From: Streptomyces sp. DvalAA-14
GTDB taxonomy: Bacteria > Actinomycetota > Actinomycetes > Streptomycetales > Streptomycetaceae
Reading direction: 5' to 3'
Length of the DNA: 50,457 bases
Assembly: GCF_900091855.1 (NCBI RefSeq)
Contig: NZ_FMCH01000185.1
Location: 1 to 50,457, forward strand
Every line of letters begins with the position of its first letter. Positions within the stretch are counted from its first letter, which is position 1. The notes below the pieces were generated by a model. It had not been told where the DNA came from, made no database searches, and was given only the letters and a program-made list of their open reading frames with translations. The translations under genes and the position numbers were made by a program. Positions 36,851 through 46,331 of this stretch are shown here, piece after piece.

Positions 36851-38362
36851 ATGACCGTACGGCGAGTAATGGGCATCGAGACCGAGTACGGGATCTCCGT
36901 GCCCGGCCACCCCAACGCCAATGCCATGCTCACCTCGTCCCAGATCGTCAACGCCTACGCGGCGGCGATGCACCGGGCGCGCCGCGCCCGCTGGGACTTC
37001 GAGGAGGAGAACCCGCTGCGGGACGCCCGCGGCTTCGATCTCGCCCGGGAGGCAGCAGACTCCACCCAGCTCACCGACGAGGACATCGGCCTGGCCAATG
37101 TGATCCTCACCAACGGCGCCCGGCTCTACGTGGACCACGCCCATCCGGAGTACTCCTCGCCGGAGATCACCAATCCGCGGGACGCCGTGCTCTGGGACAA
37201 GGCCGGCGAGCGGATCATGGCCGAGGCCGCGATGCGCGCGGCCCAGATCCCCAGCGCCCAGCCGATCCACCTGTACAAGAACAACACCGACAACAAGGGC
37301 GCGTCCTACGGCACCCACGAGAACTACCTGATGCGGCGCGAGACACCGTTCTCGGACATCGTGCGGCACCTGACCCCGTTCTTCGTCTCCCGGCAGGTCG
37401 TCACCGGCGCCGGCCGGGTCGGCATCGGCCAGGACGGCCACGAGCACGGTTTCCAGCTCAGCCAGCGCGCCGACTACTTCGAGGTCGAGGTCGGCCTGGA
37501 GACGACCCTCAAACGGCCCATCATCAACACCCGGGACGAACCGCACTCCGACGCGGAGAAATACCGCCGGCTGCACGTCATCATCGGCGACGCCAACCTC
37601 TCGGAGATCTCCACCTACCTCAAGCTGGGCACCACCGCCCTGGTGCTGTCCATGATCGAGGACTCCTTCATCAAGGTGGACCTCGCGGTGGACCAGCCGG
37701 TCCGCACCCTGCACGAGGTCTCCCACGACCCGACCCTGAAACAGCTCATCACCCTGCGTAACGGCCGCAAGCTCACCGCGGTCCAGCTCCAGATGGAGTA
37801 CTACGAGCTGGCCCGCAAATACGTCGAGGAGCGCTACGGCGCCGATGCCGACGAGCAGACCCAGGACGTGCTCGGCCGCTGGGAGGACGTGCTCAACCGG
37901 CTGGAGAACGACCCGATGAGCCTGGCCGGCGAGCTGGACTGGGTGGCCAAGAAGGAAGTGCTGGAGGGCTACCGCCGGCGCGACGACCTCGGCTGGGACG
38001 CGGCCCGGCTGCACCTGGTCGACCTGCAGTACGCCGACGTGCGGCCCGACAAGGGCCTGTACAACCGCCTGGTGTCCCGCGGCCGGATCAAGCGGCTGCT
38101 GGACGAGCCGGACGTGCTCAGGGCCGTCACCAAGCCGCCGGAGGACACCCGGGCCTACTTCCGCGGCCGCTGCCTGGAGCAGTACGCGGACGACGTGGCG
38201 GCCGCCTCCTGGGACTCGGTGATCTTCGACCTGCCGGGCCACGACTCGCTGCAGCGGGTGCCCACCCTGGAGCCGCTGCGGGGCACCCGCAAGCACGTCA
38301 AGGAGCTGCTCGACCGCTGCCGTACCGCCGAGGACCTGGTCCGTATCCTCTCGGGCGGCTGA
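36851..38362 (+). CDS. dop: Depupylase/deamidase Dop
   Basis: A 503-residue carboxylate-amine-ligase-fold enzyme that removes Pup from substrates and, where Pup ends in Gln, deamidates it. It begins [26 protein letters not shown]; the catalytic loop glutamates in GIETEYG, the [19 protein letters not shown] region and the long Dop-specific insertion [19 protein letters not shown] ... [16 protein letters not shown] separate it from PafA. ATP-binding-region motifs [19 protein letters not shown] and [23 protein letters not shown] are shared with PafA. ATG 36851 follows AAGGAGGG. Own promoter likely, since a terminator precedes it. Confidence 0.96.
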   Translation: MTVRRVMGIETEYGISVPGHPNANAMLTSSQIVNAYAAAMHRARRARWDFEEENPLRDARGFDLAREAADSTQLTDEDIGLANVILTNGARLYVDHAHPEYSSPEITNPRDAVLWDKAGERIMAEAAMRAAQIPSAQPIHLYKNNTDNKGASYGTHENYLMRRETPFSDIVRHLTPFFVSRQVVTGAGRVGIGQDGHEHGFQLSQRADYFEVEVGLETTLKRPIINTRDEPHSDAEKYRRLHVIIGDANLSEISTYLKLGTTALVLSMIEDSFIKVDLAVDQPVRTLHEVSHDPTLKQLITLRNGRKLTAVQLQMEYYELARKYVEERYGADADEQTQDVLGRWEDVLNRLENDPMSLAGELDWVAKKEVLEGYRRRDDLGWDAARLHLVDLQYADVRPDKGLYNRLVSRGRIKRLLDEPDVLRAVTKPPEDTRAYFRGRCLEQYADDVAAASWDSVIFDLPGHDSLQRVPTLEPLRGTRKHVKELLDRCRTAEDLVRILSGG

Positions 38363-38435
38363 AACGGCTCAGAACCGGGAAACAACCCAGTGGCAGTCGT
38401 ACGTTGAGGTAATCGAGCGCCGATGTCGGACCGTG

Positions 38436-38459
38436 CTTGTAGGGTCTGATCTTGTAGGG
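38436..38459 (+). repeat. Direct repeat CTTGTAGGG in the pup leader
   Basis: Two exact CTTGTAGGG copies (38436-38444, 38451-38459) 15 bases apart. The first contains the TAGGGT -10 at 38440-38445, the second a near copy TAGGGC; possible twin promoters or a regulator site spaced 1.5 helical turns. Confidence 0.6.
38440..38445 (+). promoter_or_regulatory. TAGGGT -10 box of pup
   Basis: Predicted start about 38452, 72 bases before the pup ATG. No clear -35. Confidence 0.4.
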
Positions 38460-38523
38460 CAGTGAGTTGCACCATGAGTACGGCAGGTAACCGAGCGCAC
38501 GGACACCAAGCGGGGTGAGGGAC

Positions 38524-38742
38524 ATGGCCACGAAGGACACCGACGGCGGACAGCAGAAGGCGACGCGTTCCACGGAGGAGGTCGAGGAGGTCCAGGAGGA
38601 CACCCAAGCGGCCGATGACCTCAAGGAGCGCCAGGAAAAACTTTCGGACGACGTGGACTCGGTCCTCGACGAGATCGACGACGTCCTCGAGGAGAACGCC
38701 GAGGACTTCGTCCGGTCGTTCGTCCAGAAGGGCGGCGAGTAG
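38524..38742 (+). CDS. pup: Prokaryotic ubiquitin-like protein Pup
   Basis: A 72-residue, highly acidic, mostly disordered protein modifier. The conserved C-terminal half (LKERQEKLSDDVDSVLDEID then DVLEENAEDFVRSFVQKGGE) forms the helix that binds the ARC coiled coil. It ends Gly-Gly-Glu, so PafA can attach it directly to lysines without prior deamidation. ATG 38524 gives MATKDTDGGQQ, the common Streptomyces form; a GTG 9 bases upstream is in frame but less likely. Lies between dop and prcB, with a hairpin after its stop. Confidence 0.97.
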   Translation: MATKDTDGGQQKATRSTEEVEEVQEDTQAADDLKERQEKLSDDVDSVLDEIDDVLEENAEDFVRSFVQKGGE

Positions 38743-38758
38743 CCGCTCGCCCCCTCCG

Positions 38759-38789
38759 TCCGCCCCGCGCCCCAGGACCGCGGGGCGGA
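38759..38789 (+). terminator. Hairpin between pup and prcB
   Basis: TCCGCCCCGCG (38759-38769) pairs perfectly with CGCGGGGCGGA (38779-38789). Positioned 17 bases after the pup stop, before the prcB promoter box. Confidence 0.7.
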
Positions 38790-38808
38790 TGGATGTCCGG
38801 CCCGCGGG

Positions 38809-38814
38809 TAGGGT
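38809..38814 (+). promoter_or_regulatory. TAGGGT -10 box of prcBA
   Basis: Lies after the pup hairpin and 36 bases before the prcB GTG; predicted start about 38821. Confidence 0.5.
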
Positions 38815-38849
38815 CCGTACCGACTTCATGATCGTGTGGAAGGAAACGT

Positions 38850-39695
38850 GTGGAAGCCAACACTCGAAGCACCGGGCGACTGCCGGCCGCCTTCCTGACG
38901 CCGGGCTCGTCCTCGTTCCTCGACTTCCTGGGCGATCACTCGCCCGAGCTGCTGCCCGGGAGCCGGCCGCTGCCGCCGATGAAGGGGGCGATCGAATTGC
39001 CGCACGGCACCACGATCGTGGCCGCCACCTTCGAGGGGGGAGTGATCCTCGCCGGTGACCGCCGCGCCACGATGGGGAACATCATCGCCCAGCGCGACAT
39101 CGAGAAGGTCTTTCCGGCCGACGAGTTCTCCGCGGTCGGCATCGCCGGCACCGCGGGCCTCGCGGTGGAGATGGTCAAGCTCTTCCAACTGGAGCTGGAG
39201 CACTACGAGAAGATCGAAGGGGCGACGCTCTCCCTGGAGGGCAAGGCCAACCGCCTGTCCACGATGATCCGCAGCAATCTCGGCATGGCCCTGCAGGGTC
39301 TGGCCGTGGTGCCGCTGTTCGCCGGATACGACACCGAGCGCGGCAAGGGCCGCATCTTCTCCTACGACGTGACCGGCGGCCGCAGCGAGGAGCACGGCTT
39401 CGCGGCCACCGGCTCCGGCTCGGTGTTCGCCCGCGGCGCCCTGAAGAAGCTCTACCGGCGCGACCTCACCGAGGGTCAGCTGGCCACCGCGGTCATCCAG
39501 GCGCTCTACGACGCGGCGGACGACGACTCGGCCACCGGCGGCCCCGATCTGACCCGCCAGATCTTCCCGATCATCACCGTCATCACCGAGGACGGCTTCC
39601 GGCGGCTCGCCGACACCGAGGTGGCCGAGATCGCCCGGGCGGTGGTCGACGCCCGCCTGGAGCGCCCCGACGGCCCCCAGGCCCAGGTGCTGTGA
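38850..39695 (+). CDS. prcB: Proteasome beta subunit
   Basis: A 281-residue beta subunit forming the two inner proteolytic rings of the 20S core. A propeptide of 53 residues ends at Gly53, freeing catalytic Thr54 (ELPHG then [21 protein letters not shown]). Asp and Lys of the active site are in AGDRRAT and EKVF. GTG 38850 follows GGAAGGA. prcA follows after 110 bases with probable co-transcription. Confidence 0.96.
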   Translation: MEANTRSTGRLPAAFLTPGSSSFLDFLGDHSPELLPGSRPLPPMKGAIELPHGTTIVAATFEGGVILAGDRRATMGNIIAQRDIEKVFPADEFSAVGIAGTAGLAVEMVKLFQLELEHYEKIEGATLSLEGKANRLSTMIRSNLGMALQGLAVVPLFAGYDTERGKGRIFSYDVTGGRSEEHGFAATGSGSVFARGALKKLYRRDLTEGQLATAVIQALYDAADDDSATGGPDLTRQIFPIITVITEDGFRRLADTEVAEIARAVVDARLERPDGPQAQVL

Positions 39696-39805
39696 CGGCC
39701 GGTCAGCCGAGCGGCGGTCAGCCGCCGCACCACCCGCCCGCCCCCGCAGCCCCGGGGGCGTCGCGGTGCCCCCAAGCGCCGACAGCAGAAAGGCACGGTT
39801 AGCCG

Positions 39806-40552
39806 GTGTCCACGCCCTTTTACGTTTCGCCGCAGCAGGCCATGGCGGACCGCGCCGAGTACGCCCGCAAGGGGATCGCGCGCGGTCGCAGCGTCGTCGT
39901 GCTGCAGTACACCGACGGCATCGTCTTCGTCGCCGAGAACCCGTCCCGCGCCCTGCACAAGGTCAGCGAGATCTACGACCGGATCGCGTTCGCGGCGGTC
40001 GGCAAGTACAACGAGTTCGAGAACCTGCGGATCGGCGGCGTCCGCTACGCCGACCTGCGCGGGTACACCTACGACCGCGAGGACGTGACGGCCCGCGGCC
40101 TGGCCAACGTCTACGCCCAGACGCTGGGCACCATCTTCTCCAGTGTCGGCGAGAAGCCGTACGAGGTGGAGCTGATCGTCGCGGAGGTCGGCTCGGCCCC
40201 CGAGGACGACCAGATCTACCGGCTGCCGCACGACGGCTCGATCGTCGACGAGCACGGCGCGGTCGCGGTCGGCGGCAACTCCGACCAGATCGGCAGCTTC
40301 CTCGACCAGCGGCACCGGGACGGCATGACCCTGGCCGAGGCGCTCGCGCTGGCGGTGGAGTCCCTCAGTCGCGACACCAACGGCGGCGACCGGCAGCTCA
40401 CCGCCGAGCAGTTGGAGGTCGCGGTGTTGGACCGCACCCGGCCGCAGCAGCGGAAGTTCAAGCGCATCCTGGGCCGGCAGCTGTCCCGGCTGCTGGACAC
40501 CGAGAGCGCGGCCACCGCGCAGACCGACGACCCCTCGGACGACGAGGCCTAG
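39806..40552 (+). CDS. prcA: Proteasome alpha subunit
   Basis: A 248-residue alpha subunit forming the outer gating rings. N-terminal [23 protein letters not shown] includes the gate segment and the H0 helix; [17 protein letters not shown] is the core strand pair; there is no catalytic Thr, as expected. The C-terminal tail is acidic and disordered (about 225-248). GTG 39806 has AGAAAGG 12 bases upstream, rather far. Followed by a strong terminator. Confidence 0.95.
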   Translation: MSTPFYVSPQQAMADRAEYARKGIARGRSVVVLQYTDGIVFVAENPSRALHKVSEIYDRIAFAAVGKYNEFENLRIGGVRYADLRGYTYDREDVTARGLANVYAQTLGTIFSSVGEKPYEVELIVAEVGSAPEDDQIYRLPHDGSIVDEHGAVAVGGNSDQIGSFLDQRHRDGMTLAEALALAVESLSRDTNGGDRQLTAEQLEVAVLDRTRPQQRKFKRILGRQLSRLLDTESAATAQTDDPSDDEA

Positions 40553-40606
40553 TCGGCCCCGGCGGCAGCCCGGTCTCCGGCCTGCCGCGCCACGACGGCG
40601 CAGCAC

Positions 40607-40633
40607 GGTGCCCCGGCTTCCGGCCGGGGCACC
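40607..40633 (+). terminator. Strong hairpin after prcA
   Basis: GGTGCCCCGGC (40607-40617) pairs perfectly with GCCGGGGCACC (40623-40633), 5-base loop, between prcA and the convergent lacI-type gene. Confidence 0.8.
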
Positions 40634-40707
40634 GCCGCGTTTCGGGCAGCCTCACGGCCGGGCGGCCGCAGAGCGGCGGGGCGGCCGGGCCATGCTCGGG
40701 CGGGCTC

Positions 40708-41871
40708 TCAGCGCGGGGGCGGGCCGGTGGAGGCGCGGACGACCAGCTCGACCGGGAGTTCCACCGGAAAGTCCAGCGGAAAGTCCGGCGGGAGATCCAG
40801 CGGGGATGGGGCCGATGGCCCGTCCGGCCCCGGGAGCCCCGGGAGCCCCGCGCCCGGGGCGCCGCCGTCGCGCCGGGCCAGCAGGGCCAGCAGCGCTCTC
40901 ATCCCGGCCGCGCCGACCGCCTCGGCGGGCAGCCGGACCGTGGTCAGCTCCGGGTCGATCGCGGTGGCCAGCGCCAGATCGTCGAAGCCGGAGATCGACA
41001 GATCACCGGGGACGTCCAGGCCCAGCCCCCGGGCGGCCTTGCAGGCGCCGGCCGCCAGCACGTCGGAGTCGCAGATCAGCGCGGTGGGCCTCGGCCCCGG
41101 CCGGGACAGCGCCCGCAGCGCCGCCGCCCGGCCCGGCGCCACGTCCAGCGCCGACCGCTCGGTGTGCAGCAGCACGGCCCCGGGGACCCGGCTCAGCTCG
41201 GCGGCGACGGCCTGGGCCCGCACCCGGAAGGTCCAGGCGTCCACCGCACTGGCCAGATGGGTGAACCGCCGGTGGCCCAGCGTCAGCAGATGCCGGGTCA
41301 CCTGGCGGATGCCGTCGAAGACGGCCAGGTTCACCGTCGGGGCGCCGCCGCGCGCCCCCGGGTCGCTGTCGAGCATCACCAGCGGGAGCCCGCCGTCCGG
41401 GTCCCGCTCCGCGGCCCCGCCCGCGCCCCGGCCTCGGCCCGCGTCCCCGCCGTCGGCGATCCCGGCCAGCGCATCGGCGGCCATCGAGGAGGCGATCACC
41501 CCGTCGATCGCGGCGCGGGCCGAGCCGAAGGGGTCCCGGGCCCGGCCGATGCCCTCCGGCGAGGGGTAGAGGACCAGCCCGAAGCCGTGCTCGGCCGCCA
41601 CCCGTTCGGCACCCGAGTAGACCCGGGCGAAGTACTCATGGGTGAGCGCCGGCACCACCAACAGCGCGGTCCTGGTCCGGCCCAGCCGCAGGTTCCGGGC
41701 GGCGAGGTTCGGCCGGTAGCCCAACTCGCCGGCCGCCGCCCGGACCGTGTCCGCGGTCCGCTCCGAGACCCGCCCCCGCCATTTGCCGCCCAGCACCAGC
41801 GACACGGTGGCCTGTGACACCCCGGCCGCCCGCGCCACGTCCCGCGAGGTCGGCCGCGCGCTCCCGGTCAC
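40708..41871 (-). CDS. LacI-family transcriptional regulator
   Basis: A 387-residue LacI/GalR regulator. The DNA-binding domain starts at once (TSRDVARAAGVSQATVSLVLGG, about 8-29) with hinge region ELGYRPNLAARNLR, then a periplasmic-binding-like effector domain (TALLVVPALTHEYFARVYSGAE; GFDDLALATAIDPELTTVRLP). It has an unusually long Gly/Ala insert (about 160-180) and a Pro-rich segment near the C-terminus. GTG 41871 sits close behind GGGAG. Divergent from the MFS gene, with a 28-bp palindrome between them that is the likely operator. Effector unknown. Confidence 0.9.
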   Translation of the reverse strand: MTGSARPTSRDVARAAGVSQATVSLVLGGKWRGRVSERTADTVRAAAGELGYRPNLAARNLRLGRTRTALLVVPALTHEYFARVYSGAERVAAEHGFGLVLYPSPEGIGRARDPFGSARAAIDGVIASSMAADALAGIADGGDAGRGRGAGGAAERDPDGGLPLVMLDSDPGARGGAPTVNLAVFDGIRQVTRHLLTLGHRRFTHLASAVDAWTFRVRAQAVAAELSRVPGAVLLHTERSALDVAPGRAAALRALSRPGPRPTALICDSDVLAAGACKAARGLGLDVPGDLSISGFDDLALATAIDPELTTVRLPAEAVGAAGMRALLALLARRDGGAPGAGLPGLPGPDGPSAPSPLDLPPDFPLDFPVELPVELVVRASTGPPPR

Positions 41872-41999
41872 CGTCTCCCGCCCTTCCCGCCGTCCGCGAG
41901 GCCCGCGCCGAACCGGCCCCGGCCGCCGCCGGACCGGTCCGAGGAGGCCGAGCCGGCCCCGGGCCGTCCCACGGGTGGACCCGTGAGCTGCCGACATGG

Positions 42000-42027
42000 T
42001 ACGTATGACGCTCGGGCGTTATACGTA
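42000..42027. promoter_or_regulatory. 28-bp near-perfect palindrome, likely LacI-type operator
   Basis: TACGTATGACGC (42000-42011), four-base centre TCGG, then GCGTTATACGTA (42016-42027): 11 of 12 pairs match. It ends 19 bases before the MFS ATG and overlaps a possible -10 (TATACG). Confidence 0.75.
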
Positions 42028-42046
42028 ACACTTCAGCGGGAGCAGC

Positions 42047-43298
42047 ATGGCGGCGACGGGATACGGCGAACTGCTGCGGACGCGGCACGCCGCTCGACTG
42101 CTGGGCGGGACCCTGCTGGGGCGGCTGCCCAACGCCATGGCGGCGCTGGCCATCGTGCTCTTCCTGCGCTCGCGGGGGCGCCGGCTACGGACTGGCCGGC
42201 ACCCTGTCGGCGGTGTTCGGCCTGGCCGTGGCGGTCGGGCAGCCGCTGCTCGGGCGGGCGGTGGACCGGCGCGGCCAGCCGCGGGTGATGACCGCGGCGG
42301 CGCTGCTGTCGGCGGCCGGCTTCGGACTGCTCGCCGTGACCGGCCCGCGGCCGCTGCCGCTCGCGGTGGCCGCCGTCGTACTGGCCGGGCTGGCCACCCC
42401 GCCGCTGGAGGGCGGCCTGCGCGCGCTGTGGCCCTCGGTACTGCGGCACGAGGAACAGGTGCAGAAGGCGTACGCGCTGGACGCCGCCGCCCAGGAGGTC
42501 CTGTTCACCATCGGGCCGCTGCTGGTCACCCTGGCGGTCGCCGCCGCCTCCGAGGCCGCCGCGGTGGTGCTCACCGGGCTGCTCGGCGTGGCCGGCACCC
42601 TGGTGGTGGTCAGCTCCGGACCGTCGCGGAGCTGGCGGGCACCGGCCCGCGAGGCGCACTGGCTGGGCGCGCTGCGCTCCCGGGGTCTGGCCGTGCTGCT
42701 CGGCGCCTGCCTGTTCATCGGCATCGCGCTGGGCGCCTTCTCCCTGGCCGCCGTCGCCTACGGGGACGCGCACGGCGGCGACGCCGCCACCGCCTATGTG
42801 CTGGCCGCCAACGGGGCCGGCGCGCTGGCCGGCGGTCTGGGCTACGGCGCCCGCGTCTGGGCCGGCGTTCCGGAGCGGCGGCTGCGGCTGCTGTCCCTGG
42901 GCCTGGCCGCCTGCTACCCCCCGCTGCTGCTGGTGCCCGCCCTCGGCTGGATGCTGCCGCTGGCCGCCCTGTCCGGATTCTTCCTCGCGCCCACCTTGGC
43001 CTGCGGCTTCCTGGTGGTGGACCGGCACGCCCCGGCGGGCACGGTGACCGAGGCGTTCTCCTGGGTGGTGACCGCGATCGGCGTGGGCGCGGCGCTGGGC
43101 ACCGCACTGGCCGGCCTGGTCACCCAACACGGCGGCAGCGCCGCCGGATTCGCGGTCAGCGCGGTGAGCGGCCCGGTCGCCGCGCTCGTACTGCTCCTCA
43201 CCAGCCGAATCCTGACGATTCCAAACCTCGAAACTCGCTCGGAAAAAGATCGAAACGGTGGGGTCGAACCTCGTTTCAGCACCACGCATCAGGCGTAA
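42047..43298 (+). pseudogene. MFS transporter, frameshifted in a G5 run
   Basis: The gene starts MAATGYGELLRTRHAARLLGGTL with a good first membrane helix (LPNAMAALAIVLFLRS), then loses frame. One base fewer in GGGGG at 42174-42178 would give RSRGAGYGLAGTLSAVFGLAVAVGQPL (split by description) and join the downstream frame, which continues to 43298 through about ten further helices of an MFS exporter. The full span is 1252 bases, one more than a multiple of three, consistent with a single inserted G. Either a recent null mutation, a phase-variable tract or a sequencing error. Expected ligand unknown; probably controlled by the divergent LacI-type protein. Confidence 0.8.
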
Positions 43299-43301
43299 TG
43301 T
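43296..43301 (+). promoter_or_regulatory. -10 box of a probable leaderless pafA transcript
   Basis: TAATGT ends exactly 6 bases before the pafA ATG; TCAGAC between them holds no ribosome site. It overlaps the last codon of the MFS frame. Confidence 0.5.
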
Positions 43302-43307
43302 TCAGAC

Positions 43308-44669
43308 ATGGACCGCCGCATTTTCGGGCTGGAGAACGAGTACGGCGTCACATGCACGTTCAGGGGACAGCGGCGTCTGTCCCCTGACGAGGTGGCGCGG
43401 TACCTCTTCCGCCGTGTCGTGTCATGGGGCCGAAGCAGCAATGTTTTCCTCCGCAACGGTGCCCGCCTCTACCTCGACGTCGGCTCGCACCCGGAGTACG
43501 CCACTCCCGAGTGCGACAACGTCACCGAACTCGTCACGCACGACAAGGCCGGTGAGCGCATCCTGGAGGGCCTTCTGGTGGACGCCGAACGGCGCCTCCA
43601 CGAAGAGGGCATCGCAGGCGATGTGTACCTCTTCAAGAACAACACCGACTCGGCCGGCAACTCCTACGGATGCCACGAGAATTACCTGGTCGCCCGGCAC
43701 GGGGAATTCTCCCGGCTGGCGGACATCCTGATTCCGTTCCTGGTCACCCGGCAGCTGCTGTGCGGGGCCGGCAAGGTGCTGCAGACCCCGCGCGGAGCGG
43801 TCTTCTGCGTCAGCCAGCGCGCCGAGCACATCTGGGAAGGCGTCAGCTCGGCCACCACCCGGTCCCGTCCGATCATCAACACCCGCGACGAGCCGCACGC
43901 CGATGCCGAGCGCTACCGGCGGCTGCACGTCATCGTCGGCGACTCCAACATGTCCGAGACCACCATGCTGCTCAAGGTCGGCGCCACCGACCTGGTGCTG
44001 CGGATGATCGAGGCCGGCACGGTGATGCGCGACCTCACCCTGGAGAACCCGATCCGGGCGATCCGCGAGGTCAGCCACGACATCACCGGCCGCCGCAAGG
44101 TGCGGCTCGCCTCCGGCCGTGAGGCGTCCGCCCTGGACATCCAGCAGGAGTACTACTCCAAGGCGGTGGAGTTCTGCGAGCGCCGCGGCATCCGCAGCGG
44201 TGTCATCGAGCAGGTGCTGGAGCTGTGGGGCCGCACCCTGGAGGCGATCGGCAGCGGCGACCTCGACAAGATCGGCACCGAGATCGACTGGGTCATGAAG
44301 TACCAGCTGATCGAGCGCTACCGCAACCGCGACAACATCACCATGTCCCACCCCCGGGTCGCGCAGATAGACCTCGCCTACCACGACATCCACCGCCGCC
44401 GGGGGCTCTACTACCTGCTGGAGCGCAAGGGGCAGGCCAAGCGGATCTGCAGTGATCTGAAGATCTTCGAGGCCAAGTCGGTACCCCCGCAGACCACCAG
44501 GGCCCGGCTGCGCGGCGACTTCATCCGCCGCGCGCAGGAGCAGCGACGGGACTTCACCGTCGACTGGGTGCACCTCAAGCTCAACGACCAGGCGCAGCGG
44601 ACCGTGCTGTGCAAGGACCCGTTCCGGTCGGTGGACGACCGGGTGGAGAAGCTGATCGCCGGGATGTGA
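43308..44669 (+). CDS. pafA: Pup-protein ligase PafA
   Basis: A 453-residue carboxylate-amine ligase that phosphorylates the C-terminal Glu of Pup and joins it to substrate lysines. [20 protein letters not shown] holds the first active-site glutamates; [23 protein letters not shown] contains the catalytic Asp; [21 protein letters not shown] and [31 protein letters not shown] (split by description) form the ATP/Pup site. It lacks the Dop-specific insertion. Length matches other PafA proteins. No ribosome site; translation probably leaderless from ATG 43308. Confidence 0.96.
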   Translation: MDRRIFGLENEYGVTCTFRGQRRLSPDEVARYLFRRVVSWGRSSNVFLRNGARLYLDVGSHPEYATPECDNVTELVTHDKAGERILEGLLVDAERRLHEEGIAGDVYLFKNNTDSAGNSYGCHENYLVARHGEFSRLADILIPFLVTRQLLCGAGKVLQTPRGAVFCVSQRAEHIWEGVSSATTRSRPIINTRDEPHADAERYRRLHVIVGDSNMSETTMLLKVGATDLVLRMIEAGTVMRDLTLENPIRAIREVSHDITGRRKVRLASGREASALDIQQEYYSKAVEFCERRGIRSGVIEQVLELWGRTLEAIGSGDLDKIGTEIDWVMKYQLIERYRNRDNITMSHPRVAQIDLAYHDIHRRRGLYYLLERKGQAKRICSDLKIFEAKSVPPQTTRARLRGDFIRRAQEQRRDFTVDWVHLKLNDQAQRTVLCKDPFRSVDDRVEKLIAGM

Positions 44670-44687
44670 GCGCGCGAGCGCACCCCG

Positions 44688-44693
44688 TAGGGT
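44688..44693 (+). promoter_or_regulatory. TAGGGT -10 box of the FKBP lipoprotein gene
   Basis: Lies 18 bases after the pafA stop and 60 bases before the GTG at 44754. Confidence 0.45.
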
Positions 44694-44753
44694 GTGGGGC
44701 GGCGGAATCCGAGACCGCCGGCCCCACTCCCCACGACCCGAACGAGGAACCCC

Positions 44754-45770
44754 GTGCGCCGACGCTCCGTACTGCTCGCCGTGCCCGCGCTCATGCTCAC
44801 CGCCGCCGGCTGCGGCAGCGGGGACGGCACGAGCGATTCGGCCTCCTCACCTTCGGATACGCCCTCGGACACCGTCTCGCCCACGACCACGCCGTCCGCG
44901 GCCGGGACCCCCACCACGAAGATCGTCGCCGGGCCGGTGCCGGCCGTCACCGGGGGCAAGAACTTCGACCAGAAGCCGACTGTGGCCAAAGGCAGCGGCA
45001 CCCCGTCGAAGGACCTGGCCGTCAAGACGCTGATCTCCGGCGACGGCCCGGCGATCGTCTCCGGCGACTTCGTTCAGGTGAATTACCTCGGCCAGGTCTG
45101 GGACACCGCGAAGGTGTTCGACACCTCCTTCGGCCGCGCGCCCTACACCAACGTCATCGGCCAGGGGAAGGTCATCCCGGGCTGGGACCAGGGCCTGGTC
45201 GGCCAGAAGGTCAAGAGCCGGGTCGAGCTGGCGATCCCGCCGGCCCTCGGCTACGGCAGCTCCGGCAACTCCCAGGCCGGCATCAAGGGCACCGACACCC
45301 TGGTCTTCGTGGTGGACGTCCTGCAGCGCTTCAACGCCAAGAGCTCCGCCACCGGCGCCAAGGTCGCGCAGACCGACGCGAGCCTGCCGAAGGTCGGCAC
45401 CAACACCGACGGCAAGGCCCCCTCCATCGACGTGCCCAAGGGCAAGGCCCCCACCAAGCTGGTGGCGAAGTACATCCTGGAGGGCGACGGCCCGGTGGTG
45501 AAGGCCACCGACACCCTGCTGCTCCAGTACAAGGGCGTCCTGTGGAACACCGGCAAGGACTTCGACGCCTCCTACTCCCACGGCCAACTGGCCGCCTTCC
45601 CGCTCCAGCAGCTCATCAAGGGCTGGCAGCAGGGCCTGGCCGGAAAGAAGGTCGGCAGCCGCGTGATGCTGGTGACGCCGCCCGACGTGGCCTACGGCAG
45701 CACCGCCAACCAAGGCATCCCGGCCAACTCCACGCTGGTCTTCAGCCTCGACATCCTGGCCGTTCTGTGA
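44754..45770 (+). CDS. Tandem FKBP-type peptidyl-prolyl isomerase lipoprotein
   Basis: A 338-residue exported protein with two FKBP domains. Signal peptide MRRRSVLLAVPALMLTAAGC has the lipidated Cys20, followed by a Ser/Thr/Pro linker. Domain 1 (about 100-200) has the classic VQVNYLGQVWDTAKVFDTSF and IGQGKVIPGWDQGLVGQKV; domain 2 (about 235-338) is more divergent: LLQYKGVLWNTGKDFDASYS and LIKGWQQGLAGKKV, without the usual VIPGW Pro. GTG 44754 follows GAGGAAC. It would assist folding of secreted proteins and precedes the cytoplasmic FKBP gene. Confidence 0.92.
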   Translation: MRRRSVLLAVPALMLTAAGCGSGDGTSDSASSPSDTPSDTVSPTTTPSAAGTPTTKIVAGPVPAVTGGKNFDQKPTVAKGSGTPSKDLAVKTLISGDGPAIVSGDFVQVNYLGQVWDTAKVFDTSFGRAPYTNVIGQGKVIPGWDQGLVGQKVKSRVELAIPPALGYGSSGNSQAGIKGTDTLVFVVDVLQRFNAKSSATGAKVAQTDASLPKVGTNTDGKAPSIDVPKGKAPTKLVAKYILEGDGPVVKATDTLLLQYKGVLWNTGKDFDASYSHGQLAAFPLQQLIKGWQQGLAGKKVGSRVMLVTPPDVAYGSTANQGIPANSTLVFSLDILAVL

Positions 45771-45819
45771 GGTCTGCAAGACTGTCCGGGTTGCCCGCAA
45801 CAGCACAAGGAGCACCGAA

Positions 45820-46191
45820 GTGAGCATCGAGAAGCCCGAGGTCGACTTCCCGGGCGGCGAACCGCCGGCCGACCTGGAGATCAAGGACATCTGGGAGGGC
45901 GACGGTGCGGTCGCCACCGCCGGGGACACCGTCTCCGTCCACTACGTCGGCGTCGCTTTCTCCTCCGGCGAGGAGTTCGACGCCAGCTGGAACCGCGGCA
46001 CCCCGCTGCGCTTCCAGCTCGGGGTCGGCCAGGTCATCCCCGGCTGGGACCAGGGCGTGCAGGGCATGAAGGTCGGCGGGCGCCGCCAGCTGACCATCCC
46101 CGCCCACCTCGCGTACGGCGACAGCGGCGCCGGAGCGGCGATCAAGCCCGGCGAGACGCTGATCTTCGTCTGCGACCTGGTCGCGGTCTGA
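45820..46191 (+). CDS. FKBP-type peptidyl-prolyl cis-trans isomerase (small, cytoplasmic)
   Basis: A 123-residue single-domain FKBP. Active-site residues are conserved: VSVHYVGVAFSSGEEFDASW, FQLGVGQVIPGWDQGVQGMKVGG, IPAHLAYGDSGAG and LIFVCDLVAV. No signal peptide. GTG 45820, with AAGGAG about 10 bases upstream, lies 49 bases after the lipoprotein gene and is followed by a strong terminator. Confidence 0.95.
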   Translation: MSIEKPEVDFPGGEPPADLEIKDIWEGDGAVATAGDTVSVHYVGVAFSSGEEFDASWNRGTPLRFQLGVGQVIPGWDQGVQGMKVGGRRQLTIPAHLAYGDSGAGAAIKPGETLIFVCDLVAV

Positions 46192-46208
46192 GCGGCGGCT
46201 GAGCGCGA

Positions 46209-46240
46209 CCGAGGGCCCCGCCGACCGGCGGGGCCCTCGG
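46209..46240 (+). terminator. Strong hairpin after the FKBP gene
   Basis: CCGAGGGCCCCGCC (46209-46222) pairs perfectly with GGCGGGGCCCTCGG (46227-46240), 4-base loop. Confidence 0.85.
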
Positions 46241-46284
46241 CTTCGGCCCGCGTGCTCGGCTTGGGCCCGCGCAGCCGGTAGCGG

Positions 46285-46290
46285 TAGGTT
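46285..46290 (+). promoter_or_regulatory. Candidate -10 box of pafBC
   Basis: TAGGTT, 41 bases before the pafB ATG and after the FKBP terminator. Confidence 0.4.
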
Positions 46291-46331
46291 CAGCGATCGA
46301 GGCAGGGCGACCGAAGGGTGCAGGGTGCGGG

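Noticed and set aside
40216-40655. Minus-strand frames opposite prcA
   Set aside because: Antisense shadows of prcA with Ser/Arg-rich composition and no ribosome site.
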